A DNA stretch of 64,000 nt from Plantago major (Eukaryota; Streptophyta; Magnoliopsida; Lamiales; Plantaginaceae), in the NCBI GenBank assembly GCA_026545765.1, contig CM048840.1, forward strand, positions 19,720,765-19,784,764. The letters are read 5' to 3'. Of the stretch, positions 10,146 through 23,000 are shown piece by piece. A model generated the notes under the pieces. It worked only from the letters and a program-made list of their open reading frames with translations. It was not told where the DNA came from and made no database searches. The position numbers and the translations under genes are program-made. Numbering within the stretch: position 1 is the stretch's first letter; each line of letters begins with the position of its first letter.

Positions 10146-12565
10146 ATGGCGGATTTGAACAATTTTGATGCGAATCCACCTGCAATTGCCTTGATTTAAC
10201 CATCTGTTGGTGTTCCTATCAATACCGAGCTTCCTATTCATCGGATTAATCCATTCAGAGCGGGTAAGTGTTTTTGTGTGCTTTTCACTTAATTTTGTTG
10301 GTCAATATGTATGTTTACGTTGTGTTTTGGTTGCTTATGCTTCATTTTTGCTTCGATCGTTGTTAGATCACCATTAGTGCTTCGATTTTTGCCTTTTTGT
10401 TGGGGATGTTGCTTCCAGTTTATAGTTGATTAGCTATGTTTACATGTTTTTTTTTGTCTATATTTAGATTTAAACAGTTTAGGTTTGTAGATTTTTATAG
10501 CAATCTGATTATGTTTTTAGTTTTGAATTGTGCAGTGTAGATTTATATTGTTATTGTGGAGGTTTAATGGTAAATGGTTAATAATGTAATGTTTTTGTGT
10601 ACATGGATAGATTTATTATGTACTGAGGTACAAAATCTTCTGAAACTTTCTTACAAGTATAGGTGAATTTGAAACCAAATATGAGGAAGAGGAAGCGAGC
10701 TAGTGATGAATGCTCATATGTTCATATCCTGGTGTAATGATAGGTTGCTATATAATAATTGAGTATTCAGGTAAATTGTATTTTACTAGTACTTGAGCAA
10801 GTTTTTGTGGTCATACGCCTACCTACCCAGTAAGCTTGAAGTTGCTAAAACATGCCAGCTTTAACATGTATATGAGGAATAGCTTTGCAAACTATTCAGG
10901 TAAAATTGTGTATGACAGTTGCCAAATAGTTGAATGTATGTTTGAATATACTCATGAATGTGTCAATTGAGTCCCATGCTAGTGTGAGGAATGTGCCTGA
11001 CAAGCGAATGAGTTATGCAACTTGGCTGTCTATTGTTGTGGTGTAATAGTCTATTGTTATGGTAAAATTGTGTATGACAGTTGCCAAATAGTTGAATGGT
11101 TGTGTGAATATGCTCATGAGTGTGTTCATTGAGTCCCATGCTAGTGTGAGCATTGTCCCTGACAAGCCAGTAAGTTATGCAGCTTGTCTGTCTATTGTTG
11201 TAGTGTAATAGTCTATTGTTATGGTAAAATTATGTATGACAGTTGCCAATGAGTTATGCAGCTTGGTTGTCTATTGTTGTAGTGTAATAGTCTATTGTTA
11301 TGGTAAAATTGTGTATGACAGTTGCCAAATAGTTGAATGGCTGTGTGAATATGCTCATGAGTGTGTCAATTGAGTCCTATGCTGGTGTGAGCATTGTCCC
11401 TGACAAGCCAGTGAATTATGCAGCTTGGTTGTTTATTGTTGTAGTGTAATAGTCTATTGTTATGGTAAAATTGTGTATGACAGTTGCCAAATAGTTGAAT
11501 GGCTGTGTGAATATGCTCATGAGTGTGTCCATGGAGTCCCATGCTAGTGTGAGCATTGTCCTTGACAAGCCAGTGAGTTATGCAGCTTGATTGTCTATTG
11601 TTGTAGTGTAATAGTCTATTATGGTAAAATTGTGTATGACAGTTGCCAATGAGTTATGCAACTTGGTTGTCTATTGTTGTAGTGTAATAGTCTATTGTTA
11701 TGGTAAAATTGTGTATGGCAGTTGCCAAATAGTTGAATGACTGTGTGAATATGCTCATGAGTACTGTGTCCATTGAGTCCCATGCTAGTGTGAGCATTGT
11801 CCCTGACAAGCCAGTGAGTTATGCAGCTTGGTTGTCTATTGTTGTAGTGTAATAGTCTATTATGGTAAAATTGTAGTTGTCAATGAGTTATGCAGCTTTG
11901 TTGTCTATTATTGTAGTGTAATAGTCTATTGTTATGGTAAAATTGTGTATGACAGTTGCCAAATAGTTGAATGGACATGTGAATATGTTCATGAATGTGT
12001 CCATTGAGTCCCATGCTAGTGTGAGCATTGTCCCTGACAAGCCAGTGAGTTATGCAGCTTGGTTGTCTATTGTTGTAGTGTAATAGTCTATTATGGTAAA
12101 ATTGTAGTTGTCAATGAGTTATGCAGCTTTGTTGTCTATTGTTGTAGTGTAATAGTCTATTGTTATGGTAAAATTGTGTATGACAGTTGCCAAATAGTTG
12201 AATGGACGTGTGAATATGTTCATGAATGTGTCCATTGAGTCCCATGTAGTGTGAGGATTGTGCCTGACAAGCCAATGAGTTATGCAGCTTGGTTGTCTAT
12301 TGTTGTAGTGTAATAGTCTATTGTTATGGTAAAATTGTGTATGACAGTTGCCAAATTGTTATTTTTTTTTTTTTTGCATATACTAGGTTTTCGTAAAAAT
12401 GGTGGTCGAATGAAGAAAACGATTGATGATAAAGATGGAGGCGTGGATGGAGGAGTCGACGAACAATTCAAGAGTGTTTTATTTGTTTGCAAAGATGATT
12501 GTAATTTGGATATAATGATTTTAAATTTTTTGTATTGTTTTATATGTATGACATTTATTGATTGA
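10146..12565 (+). pseudogene. Decayed small two-exon gene of unknown function
   Basis: Exon 1 (10146-10263) starts MADLNNFDANPPAIALI, then has an in-frame TAA, then continues PSVGVPINTELPIHRINPF up to a strong GTAAGTG donor. Exon 2 starts at 12387 after a long T tract and a CAG-less TACTAG acceptor. It continues in the matching phase as FRKNGGRMKKTIDDKDGG and ends at 12563-12565, giving about 97 codons in all. A promoter-like TATA box, CT-rich leader, good donor, matching phase and polypyrimidine tract support a once-real gene. A single C-to-T change in a CAA codon would explain the stop. The roughly 2.1-kb intron is mostly tandem repeats. I do not recognise the protein. It could also be a gene fragment carried by a DNA transposon. 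Confidence 0.4.
10895..12358 (+). repeat. Tandem array with long (about 161 bp) and short (about 75 bp) units
   Basis: The phrase TATGGTAAAATTGTGTATG recurs near 10898, 11060, 11220, 11300, 11461, 11622, 11700, 11864, 11934, 12092, 12165 and 12326. Spacings alternate between about 160 and about 75 bases. Long units carry CAAATAGTTGAATGG and GTCCCATGCTAGTGTGAGC. Short units lack that middle part and run directly from GACAGTTGCC or AGTTGTC into AATGAGTTATGCAGC. In the right part the pattern is a higher-order long+short unit of about 232 bases. The array lies wholly inside the presumed intron of the decayed gene. Confidence 0.85.
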
Positions 12566-12748
12566 TGAATGAAATTGATTTTCTATGTTTATTTATAAAT
12601 ATTGTGTTTCTTTGGAATAAATAGGTTGTCATCAATAATTTTATGCTAAACATAGACAATTATATATCAAACATAGACAATTTGATCCAAAGTACCAATA
12701 TGACTGGATGGACACGTGAAAGGAGCTGTGTATTGTAAGGAAAAAATA

Positions 12749-12779
12749 CGGGTTGACCCGGTTCAACCGGGTCAACCCG
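12749..12779. repeat. Perfect 31-base palindrome
   Basis: Arms CGGGTTGACCCGGTT and AACCGGGTCAACCCG flank a single C, in an otherwise AT-rich setting and bordered by A-runs. It is GC-rich unlike its surroundings. GGGTTGACCC-type palindromes occur in the subterminal parts of some hAT-like elements, but no element borders were found. Confidence 0.7.
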
Positions 12780-14482
12780 GAAAAAATGAGATTGTATAGT
12801 TTTTTTGTGTAAATTGCATATGCTTGTCTATTATGTAGGACTCTCAAAGACTCTTAATATATTGTGGACTCTCAGTAGACTGACTCTTGAAATAATCCAA
12901 TTTCTCCAGCCCCCGCCTCAAGCCCTCAAATTTGTACATGAATAATTCAATTTTAAATACCTTCTATGAGGAGGTATTTACTTTTGGATTATCTTCTTCC
13001 TCGTGAAATGTCTAATTTTATACAATCTTCCCATCGATTCACATCAATGCACTTTCTTTTCTTCCTAATTTCCACCTTACATTTCTTATTTTATATTTTC
13101 CTAGTTTTGCACTCTTTCTTTTTTATTTTTTCCGTTTCCTAGTTTCCACCTTCCTTTTTTTTCCCTAATGGTTTCCTAGTTTTGCACCCTTTCTTTTCAT
13201 TTTGTACCACTGTAATCTTTATTTCTCTTTTCTACTCATTTACTTATTAGACAATATTTTTCTTTTATACTTTTATTTTTTGGCGTAGTTTATGTATTTA
13301 CATCAAAATTAACTTCGTTTGTTTGATAGTATAACCAACTTTTTTAAAAGAATAATTAAATAAAACAATACTAATAATTAAAAAAATTGGTTAGCGTTGC
13401 TTACGAGAATGACGATGATAATTTAGAGTTGTCGGTTCAAAAACGTTTTTTCTTCATCATTTTTTGAAAAAATATTCTAGCATATTAAATATGTGCAAAT
13501 TTTGACAGAATATAGGCGAAGTATATATGTGTTTTGAATACAAAATATGCATCGTTAATTAGATATATGTAGATTTTTTTTTACTTTATATATTATAAAA
13601 ACAACATTTATATAGTTAAAAGTTTGAGTTTTTATTTGTGCCCTACCTAAACTAAAATCCTGGCTCTGTAACTGACTTTGGCGTTTTACATGCTTTAAAC
13701 TATTATGTTTAAAATGTAGGAAAATTTATGTTTAGATGGGATTATAAACATATGCGATGTCGATTTCAATCGACAAAAACAATTATTCTACGCATGAGAT
13801 GAAAAATATGGGATTATAAATTTCACTCATATGAAATATCGATCTTATAAGGAAATATGTATTTCGTTAAGATAATTATTACACAGATTAGAAACAATAT
13901 TTATAAACTAAATTTTAATGGTCAAGTCACATAAACTAAAAATCGATGTCAAAGTTATCAACAATGACAACGTAACTATTGATACAATAATTTCAAAGAT
14001 TTTCGGATAATATTGTATATGAAATTCACAAGATCGAAAATCCAGAATTTTCCGATTAAACAAGTGAAGGTGGTAAAAATTTGCTCCCCCAAATTTATGC
14101 TCACATGTAATTTTTACTAAATCAAATTGGAAATCAAACTCGATTTTATACAATAAGTGGAAAAATATAGAGGTATATCAGTAATTCCACTTTGCTTTAT
14201 CCTATTGAATAATCCAAAATCAATTCATAACCAAACTAGATTTTATTGAAAATAATCCAATTCATAGAGTTCAACCAAACAAGATTTTTAGTCGAAAACC
14301 CCCAGACATAATCCAATTACTTAAATAGGCCGAATAATTAAGTTTTGCAAAATGAAATATCCCTTTTCAAACCAAACGTACACTTTAGGAATTGGGTAAT
14401 TTTCATATAACGTCCTTTAGTATAATCAAATGAATAGATGGGTCCATGATGTTTTAGAATTTATTATGAGGTCCGGATATTT
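12780..14482. other. AT-rich spacer
   Basis: No gene is visible. There is a short inverted repeat near 12956-12980 (AATACCT ... AGGTATT) and long T-rich tracts near 13050-13280. The segment 14160-14400 contains repeated ATAATCCAAT and ACCAAAC wording that may be transposon debris. Confidence 0.3.
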
Positions 14483-15347
14483 TGATGTATCTCGACACTA
14501 TGAAAACTGGTAGTGAAGTGAAAGCTGACCCTGAGTGTCGTTCTCTCAAGGACTTAAGTAAGATGCGTCTTGTTTACGAACGAGTGTTTACTAGTGTAAG
14601 CGATAAATGTCTGTTTGCTTCGGCATCAAGTTTGAATTATATATCTTAACAGACAATGAGAACAAAACGAGCAATGCAAAAGACTGGATTATATGATTTA
14701 GGATTATGGAAGTGGTGATGTAGTCTAAGGCTAGCTAGCCGGATTCATGAAATAGAATCAATGCAATTGATATAATCCTCTAACTTGGTTTTGGCGTTCA
14801 CCAACTTGTATCTACGCAATTTTCCAATGATTTGGCGTTCGCCAGCATAGATTTTTGGACGTTTTGAGTCACCAAGCATCTTAAATTGGAAAGGGTTCCT
14901 TTACAAAAATTATAGATCTAGGTGAGATCTACGTGTGGACGTTGATTTCAGGTTAACAGGAGTTCGTATGAGAAAGTTATGGCCAAAATACTAGGACTGC
15001 TCAAAGTTTGCACTTCCGTATATTTTCGCTCAAACAACTCTAGAATCTCCATCCGAACTCCGAATCCACTTTTGTTTCGACCGTTGGACTTTATTTTCTA
15101 CAATGATTGCTCCTATGCATGTCCCTTCAATCCAATTGAGACTTTGAAACTTCTTTACTCATGTTAATGCATCAAAATGGATCGTTTTGGTCACGTATCT
15201 ACACCTATAAAGAGCACATACCTGGAAAAAGCAACAAAACATAAAAAACGTAACAAACGCTAATAAAACCAACTAAAAACTAAACTTAAGAACTACAGGA
15301 ACACGCTAAAAAAAGACTAGATGAGGCAATAAAATATCGACTCATCA
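14483..15347 (-). mobile_element. Possible solo LTR of an old LTR retrotransposon
   Basis: An 865-base segment starts TGATG and ends CATCA, the mutually inverted ends expected of an LTR. On the - strand it begins TGATGAGTCGATATTTTATT. No target duplication was found and no internal coding region adjoins it, so this is either a solo LTR or a fragment. Family unknown, age old. Confidence 0.25.
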
Positions 15348-16429
15348 GAGAGAATTAGAGATATTAATTTTGTATATATTGTAGCAAATAATAACCTTTT
15401 CTTTTTACTTAAACACATTAGAACAATATTGCAAAACTTTTTTGCACGTATACTCGTGCCAATTTCTCTAGTATGTATGCATGTTGTTAGATTTATGGTT
15501 TTTTTGGTAGAAGTTTCTTGTTCATGTCCTTGAGCAGTATGGCTTTTGCCAGAGTTTGTCTCGGCTTGTTCTATTTGTTCCATTTAAGCCCTGAAGGTTG
15601 GAATGATCTTATGACTGACTCGTTGTGAGCCTGCACCTCATGTGACATTTGGCTTGCCAGAAGGTCGTGGACCTAGTCCATTGCCTTGATAGTACGCACA
15701 TGAGGAATTTTGAAACTTGTGGAGTTTCTGGGAGTCACAAACGATTGTTTTGAGCTCGATTTCAGCAGATTGTTATGCAAATTGAATGTTTAGATAAAGG
15801 CAGGTTCCTAGTTTTGCATGTTGTTAGAATCATAGTTTAAACTAGAGTTCAACTACATGTACTTTTGGTTTCCTTTTTTTCACTAGTTACTCTGACTAGT
15901 TGATGCCTTCGAGTTTGTACTGATTTTCAGTAGCTGGATTGGGGCATGCCCCTCTTATCCTGTACACATTGGGCTTATATGAATATTAATTACTTCGAAA
16001 AAAATTCATGTTAGTATCACGTGTAATAGCTTCAATTATATTTATTCTTGTGCTTAAAACATAAAAATATCTTATCTATCGTGTCTGAACTCTGACCTTT
16101 CGTCAAGAGCATATAGTTCCCACTTCCCAGAACAGTTTTAGAAATCAGAACAGAACAGAAGAGAGAAGAACAGAACATAATAGGTTCATAACAAAAAAAG
16201 AAAGAGGAACAAAACAGAACAGGAGCCTCATAACATAACAGGTTCCAGAACAGAACGGAACAGGTTCCAATTTCCAGAACATCATATTCCAACAAATCAT
16301 TCAATAGTAGCTGATTCCTCATCGGTTATTTTCAAATCTGCAACACATTCAAATAAATAATTAATGTAGGATAATAAGTAAAGAATGCCACGAGAGTTTC
16401 AAACAATAAAATAAATAGGTTTACCATCT
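15348..16429. other. Spacer with GAACAGAACAG-rich patch
   Basis: No gene was recognised. Between about 16130 and 16280 there is a simple-sequence patch built from AGAACAGAAC variants, which produces a spurious open frame on the - strand. Confidence 0.35.
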
Positions 16430-16664
16430 TCAATCTCTTGAACAAGATCGTATTCCTCCTCAAAGTTAAGACACGTCCTTGACGTATCCAATCTTGCATA
16501 CAAATCAGCACCTCCGCAGTTTCAGGATTCAACGAAGTTCTAAAATCATCAGTGATACGACCACCTGTGGAGAAATCTGATTCTGAGGCAACTGTAGATA
16601 TGGGGACAGCAAAGACATCTCGAGAAAACCTTGCTAATGTTGGGTTTTTCGGGAAAATAACCTC
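16430..16664 (-). pseudogene. hAT transposase relic, C-terminal dimerisation domain
   Basis: On the - strand the sequence reads FPKNPTLARFSRDVFAVPIS, then TVASESDFSTGGRITDDFRT, SLNPETAEVLICMQDWIR and finally a DLVQEIEDGK-like tail. This is the hATC dimerisation signature (TVASESxFSTGGR, ...VEALICxQDWLR) of plant hAT transposases. Only this C-terminal part is present. The catalytic part is missing and no terminal inverted repeats were found, so it is a fragment. Confidence 0.7.
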
Positions 16665-17482
16665 GAAAGTAACGCAGCGGAAAGTTAAAATTTTTCACCA
16701 ACAATGAATAACTGATAAGCTATACAAATACTTATAATTGCGATAACATATAAATCGAAAGCTTACTTGCTATGGCGGCAGATTAAGCTTCCTGGATCCA
16801 GAAGCATTGAACAACGAAACCCTAGCTCCGGTTGTTTGTATAAACGGTCGACCTTAGTTGATCCACAACAATTGAGCACCAAAAGCACAACATAGGTTCA
16901 AATATTCGAAATATCCAAATTGAACCAAGACACAAATCAATTAATCAGTCACAAAAAGCAAGTGAAGTCAAAGGCGAAGACGGCGAAATCAATTAATTAG
17001 TCACAAACCTGGAAGAGAGATGAGTAGAGACGGGACAGAGGCGGCCAGAGACGAAGACGGGAAGAAGAGCGGCGAAGGGAAGAGATGGCGAAGGGAAGAG
17101 CGGCGAAGGGAAGAAGAGCGGTGGAGGGGCGGCGAAGGGAAGATCTGAGCGGTGGAGAAGACGAGAAGAGACGTCTGCGTGACTGAACTGAGAAGAGAAG
17201 AGAAACGCTGAGTATTTGTGACCTAATCCCCTAATTCTATTTTCTATATATGTATTATGTAATTATTAAAAAAAAAAAAAGACCTGAGTGGTGGAGAAGA
17301 CGAGAAGTATTCGGTGCCCGTTTCTTTTTTTAATAATGTTCTATGCTCTGATTTCTATCATTTTATTCGTCATTTTATTGTCCAATTGATGTTGAATTTT
17401 TTTTTAATTAAATTTCGTGGATAACGAATATCCGGCAGAATAGCAACAAGTTTCATAATTAACTAGTTTTTTCCAGCACTTC
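16665..17482. other. Spacer with GCGGCGAAGGGAAGA-type repeats
   Basis: No gene is recognised. Between about 17030 and 17160 there is a degenerate repeat of GGCGAAGGGAAGAG wording. The patch GGTGGAGAAGACGAGAAG occurs near 17150 and again near 17292, separated by about 140 bases including an A-run. Confidence 0.35.
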
Positions 17483-17953
17483 TTTTTTTTTTTTTTTGGA
17501 AAAGATAAAAAATTTATTAAATCACGAGAACATAAGAAATGTTCCTCCAAAGTAACATCAAGTTCCACAGTACAGATCAGAACTACTAGTACCCACATCA
17601 GCACAACAAAATAAACACCGAAAAACCAGAACAACTGACTCTAGCAAGAACCAACGTAAAACCCATCATAGACCTACCAACAAACCCAACCAGAGCCTAT
17701 ATTTTTAATCATTTCGAACAACACCCGGGATCCCCGTCGTCTAGTATGTCGAAGCATCTAAATGCCGCGCCAAGAGTAACGAGAAAGCACCGGAATGTAC
17801 CGAGACGGAGGAATACCACCCAAGCAAAGAAGAAAGAAAAGGGTGGTGATGTACGTCAAGGCCAGCCGAAACAATAAAAAATATAGGGGTGATCCCATCA
17901 GAGACTATCATAAGAGAAAACACTGACCAAACATAAGCCCAGCTAACTCCCAG
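17483..17953 (-). mobile_element. LINE 3' UTR and poly(A) end (left part of the split LINE)
   Basis: A T15 run at 17483-17497 is the poly(A) tail of a - strand LINE. The next 456 bases are its 3' untranslated region, ending exactly where the Copia LTR begins. The remainder of the LINE resumes at 38108 after the CCCAG target duplication. The two parts are therefore one element separated by a 20-kb insertion. Confidence 0.75.
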
Positions 17954-19555
17954 TGTTGGTCCAGATAACGGCAAAGTAAAAGACTAGAGGGGGGGGGGGG
18001 TGAATAGTCTTTTAAAACTTTTGTCGATAAACACAGTTTCTCAGATATCTGATACTTAATTTCAGAGAGCGGAAGACTTTTCTGTGATAAGTGCACGTGC
18101 TTAGCAAGATAGGTGTAAATACTTTGCAAGGTAAATAAAGCAAGTAATAAAATGCAGAAAGTAAATAACACAAGTCTTTTTATAGTGGTATCTGAAGGTG
18201 GCATAATCCTTCAACTAATCCACTTCGGCCTTTCTCAGACCTAGAATCAACTAAGACAGATAATTGATGTAACCTTACAAATATCTTCTCTCGATTCCTA
18301 ATTACACTAGGTTCCCAACCAAGTGTTCCCCCTGAGTTATTCCCCGACTTTCACAGCCAAGTACTTCATGTACTCAGAAACCTTTTTCCTGGAGTTGTTC
18401 CTTAGTTTCCCAAACTAAGTACTTCATGTACTCCATGCCAATTAAGGTGTTGGTTAAGGTAGTTTGTCAGGTGAGCTTCTTTAATAGCTTGTTCAGTTAT
18501 GCAGATAGCTCTGAGAATCAAGTATACTTAATACACTTTGCAATGTATGGTATCTTGTTCTTTACTGGCCCAAGTCTATGATAAATGTTCAAGAGAATGA
18601 ATCTCAGATATCAAATCTTAATTCAACTCTTTCACAAATAGCAATGCTTGTTAAGGATCAAGACACTTAGAACTTTTGTGCTACTTAGAATCAAGAGCTT
18701 TGGTCGCAACAGAAAGCTTGAAGGTAAGTAGTGTGCTTGAGAGAGCTTGTGTGAGAGTATTCAATGGAAGTTCAAGGTGTGTTCAGTGTTCTAAGGTGTG
18801 TTCTCAAGCAGTCTAAGTGTTGATATTTATAGATGAATTTGAGTGTCGTTTGAATAGTATCCGTTAGGCTTAAATCAAATTCAAACTATTGATATCTGAG
18901 TATAGTACTATAGTACGTTTGTCTTCTTCTTCAGAAGCTACCATTTTTGTTCAGACATTTCTATCTGCGCATTCCATGCATTGTACTATACTTTGTCGTG
19001 TAGTGTCAACGGAACTATGCATTGTATCAGAGATCTTTATACTATCAGAGTTCTCTGAAGCTTTGCACGTCCTTTTTCAGAGATTATCACAATTCCATAT
19101 ACCACTTGTTGAAACAACTTGTTATAATATATTTCTTTTCAGAAACATAGTTTATGTCCAAGGTATCTGAGTGTAGATATCTGTGGGCACTTTCCTCGTT
19201 TCAGAAACCTTTTATTTTTCAGATATCTTTTGCAACACTGTTTATTTAAAAACACTTGTGTCTTCAAGATATCTGGTCATAGGTATCTGAAAACCCTTGT
19301 CTTCAACAATCTTGTGCAGTCTTCAAATCTTCAAATCCGTTGAACTTTTCCTACTAGATGCCTTCTTCTTGGTCTTCTTTAGAGGAATAAAAATTACATT
19401 CAGAGACCTAACATCCTATACAAGATTTGCCAGACTATCATACTTAGTGAGTTTCCTCTTTTACAGTGTTCGAGTGAACCAAGAGTAAAACCACCTTTCT
19501 GAGCTAAGATAAGTCATTAGGTTGCTGATTAAAATCTAAACATATATTCCTAACA
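17954..19555 (-). repeat. 3' LTR of the Copia element
   Basis: 1602 bases, starting TGTTGGTCCAG and ending CCTAACA. It aligns along its whole length with the other LTR at 36498-38107. It is rich in the motif AGATATCTGA. Confidence 0.9.
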
Positions 19556-19575
19556 AATTTCCCCCATTTTGATCA
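19556..19575 (-). other. Polypurine tract of the Copia element
   Basis: Directly inside the 3' LTR, the - strand reads CAAAATGGGGGAAATT, the purine-rich primer for plus-strand synthesis. Its position beside the LTR confirms the orientation. Confidence 0.75.
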
Positions 19576-20004
19576 GTCAACGATGGCTATCTGACCTATT
19601 ACAAATCTGGATGAGGAAACAATCCACCACTTAATCATTTCTTATGATCTTTCAATTCATATAATTAAGTGCAGAAAGTAAAAATCAACCAAATCACAAG
19701 GTGTGATCTTTGCTGACAAGTTATCTTTTTATGAATTGATATCTGAGAGTAGGTTCATCAGATATGTTACAAAGAGAGTTCACAGATAACTTTTACAAGA
19801 TAAAACAACAATAAGGTGCAGTCAGCAAGATACAAAAGATTACATAGTAAATTAGGACAACAAGAGTAACCAAGCTCCAAGTGAACATCCTAACACACTA
19901 GTCTTTAAGTCTTCAAAATCTTCAAATCTTCAAGTCTTCAAAACAGTTCCATGGATCAATCTGCAAATTTCCTATCACCAAACCTTCTTATATCATCAGA
20001 ATAG

Positions 20005-23000
20005 TCATAGAGAAGAGTTCTGACAATCATCTGTGTCTCTGGCAAATCCACAGACTTCTTTGTAGGTTTTGGTAGGATTTTTCTTGACAAAATGCTTGAC
20101 CCACAGATACTTTCCCCATATCCAGGCATGCACAATCTTGATATCTGATAGCTTGAAATAATCATATATGATCCTTAGATATTTGATGTCACCCTTGTAT
20201 TGTTCTTCATCCATGTAGAAGGACTCATAGGGTTCCACAAAAAGTCTTGGCCTTGTGCCTGTTCCAATCAGATTGGGAATTTTGTGCACATTATCTGGCT
20301 TTCCATAAGGACATTCATCATAGAGGTCTTTCTTCATGGCTTTTATCCTGTTGATAACTTCAAAATCCAACCAATTTTTGATGTGGCTGGTGTTAATCAA
20401 GAATGGTTTGTCTTTTCTCCATGCCATGAGTTGTTTATGGATTGGTTATGGAAACCTTGAATTTAGCAGTAAATGCTTGAGTTCCAGAATCCAGTAGCCA
20501 TTTTTCTGATTTATGCACCTGTAGAAAGAGGAGTTGTTGTCAGTCTTCACATACTCGATTTTGGCTTCTTCTGGCCTGAGTGGAAGTTGACTTTTTCTCT
20601 TTTCAGCTCTTATCCTGTTCCTCCTTTGTCTAGAATTTTCCCTTGGGGGATTGCTTGAAGAACCACCCTGGATTGACTTGGTATTTCCAGAGGGTGTTTT
20701 AGCTGCCAAAGGCTTTGCAGCTACGGGCTCAGATAGGTTATCAACCCTTTTTATTTTTCTGTGAAGAGGAGCTTCATCTTCATCATCATCATCAAGATCA
20801 ATTCTTGTGAAAATTTTGTAGCCTTCTTCATTGCCCTGGGATTTGATTTGGCCTTCTTCTTCTTCTTCTTCTTCTTCTTCTTCAGAAGACTCATCAATCC
20901 CTCTTACTTGTCTTCTCCTTGGAGCCTTGGCACTCCTTGGAGGTTTCTGTGACATGGCCCTTGTTACCATTGAAGTTCCTTCAGTTGGTTTCTGGGAAGT
21001 AGCTACTATTTGCAAAGCAGCTTGACTTGAGGAGGGCTCATTGATTCTGAGTGGTGGCTGGGAAGTTTTCTTGTTTCCTCTTCCTCTCTGAGCAGCACCA
21101 GCTCCAGATTTCTTCTTATATCCTTCTCCTTCTTCCCATTCCCCCTGACTTTGAGGTCCATATTTGTACAATCCTCCCCCCTTAGTCATTGTTGGCTGAC
21201 TAAGTCTCATAAAGGATTCTAAGAGAGACTCAAAATGTCCTTGTAAGTAGTTATAGGCAGTGACCAACTTCTGAAGTTCAACTTTGAGCTCCTGATTTTG
21301 TTTGATAAGTCCATTCTCCTTATCAGTGAGCTCTTCCAGTGGGCCTTGAATAGCATCTACTTTTCCAGTAGCATAGCTAGCCTCTTCAAAGGCTTTTGCA
21401 GCCAAGTTTTGGTCATCATCCCTAACCATGCCTAGGTCTTTCTGAGCAATGACCAGACTGGTTGTTCTCTGAGTGATGAGCTCAGTGAATGTCTTCATTT
21501 CTGCAGGGACTGATGCAATGACGGCTTTATCTTGAGAAAACAACTCCTTTTTCAATTTAGCCAGTACTTGATATCTGTTCAAGTATTCATTGGAGTGGAC
21601 ATTTGGCAGCTTGCTGAATATTTCAGGAGCAATCAGCTTCCTTTTCAAATGAGAAACCACTAAGTGTTCATTGCGGTGTTCTGCCAATTTCTTCTCTTCT
21701 TCATTATCTGAGTCATCAGCCCAGCGATCTTCATCCTCTTAGACATTTTCAAGATTTTCTAATCCAGCAACCATCTCAGAGATGGGCTTCTTTCCTTTCA
21801 GAGAGGAGGATGGTATATCTTTTGATGGTGATGCAGCCTTAGCATCATGCTTTTCTTCAGATACTTCTTCAGTATCTAGCTCCTTAGCAATGGCATTTAC
21901 AGCATCCTGGAGCTCTTTGACCTCAGAGTAAGCTACCATTTCTTTCAAGTATTGATCTTGAAGCTTATTAAGCTTATCTCTGGATTCAATTAGCTCTTCT
22001 TCCAGTTGAAGATGGAGTCGTTGTTCTTCTTCCAACAGTTGTTTGAGTTGAGCAACTTTGGTTTGTGTATTCAATATCTTCTGAGTTGTTTCCTCAGAGT
22101 GCTCAACTACTTGTTCAGTAGTGTCCTTTTGTTGTTGGGAAGATGGATGGGTAGATTTCTGAGGAGATGGAGGAGGGGATTGTTGTGATGTCCTCTCAGT
22201 GTGCTTTTCAACAGCTGAGGCATTCTTCCTCTGTGTAATCCCTCCTGTCCCTGGTGTAGGGGCATCATCATCCTTGTGATGGTCAGAAGGAGGTTCTTCA
22301 TAGTCATTCTCATCAGTCTCCTTCTCTTCTTCATCTTCAGAGACGAGATTGATCACTTCTGGAATAGTGATCATTTGCCCATTTACCTCCTCTTGTTCAG
22401 AGGGTATGCATTGTAAGGTCTGGGGTAAAGTAGGCTTGAATGCCATCTGCATTCTGGTCTGACCATCTGCCTTCTCAAAAGCTTCTATGAGCTTGTGTGC
22501 AGTTTCTTTGATAAAGACCTTATGCATCAGAGTAGCAAAAGATTACTGCTCTGTTGGGAACTTAGCATGGACATAATTCTCCAAGTCAAAAGCTCTGTCT
22601 CTTCTCAATTGGTGATCAATCACTTTTGTTAATTCAGTCAGATCTGAACTTCTGAGCTTTTGCCACTTTCTGAAACACTTGAGATGTTTCTTGAGTGTGT
22701 GGTTCTTGAAGAATGTAAGCAGGTCTTCTGTTGAGAATGCAGAATCCTTTGGCACACTTGTTAGAGCCTGAAAGAAAGAGTTTTGAGTTAGATTCAAAAC
22801 TTGTTTAGATATCTGAGTATTTGTGTAGTTAGGTTTCTGAGTTACCTGAATGAATGCATCAGGCTCAGAGACTTGTACTACTGAGGTAGGGGGTTCCTCA
22901 GATATCTTGTTGTGAGGTGGGGACTTGGAAGTCTGGTCCTCATCAACCTTTCTTTCTTCTTGAACCTGAGATTAGAAACATAACACTTAGGAAATTTTAT

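Noticed and set aside
9655-14400. One large DNA transposon spanning both similar TTTGGTTA-containing flanks
   Set aside because: The proposed ends do not align well enough as inverted repeats, and no target duplication is visible.
16032-16322. Cys/Phe-rich open frame on the - strand
   Set aside because: It is produced by AGAACAGAAC simple sequence.
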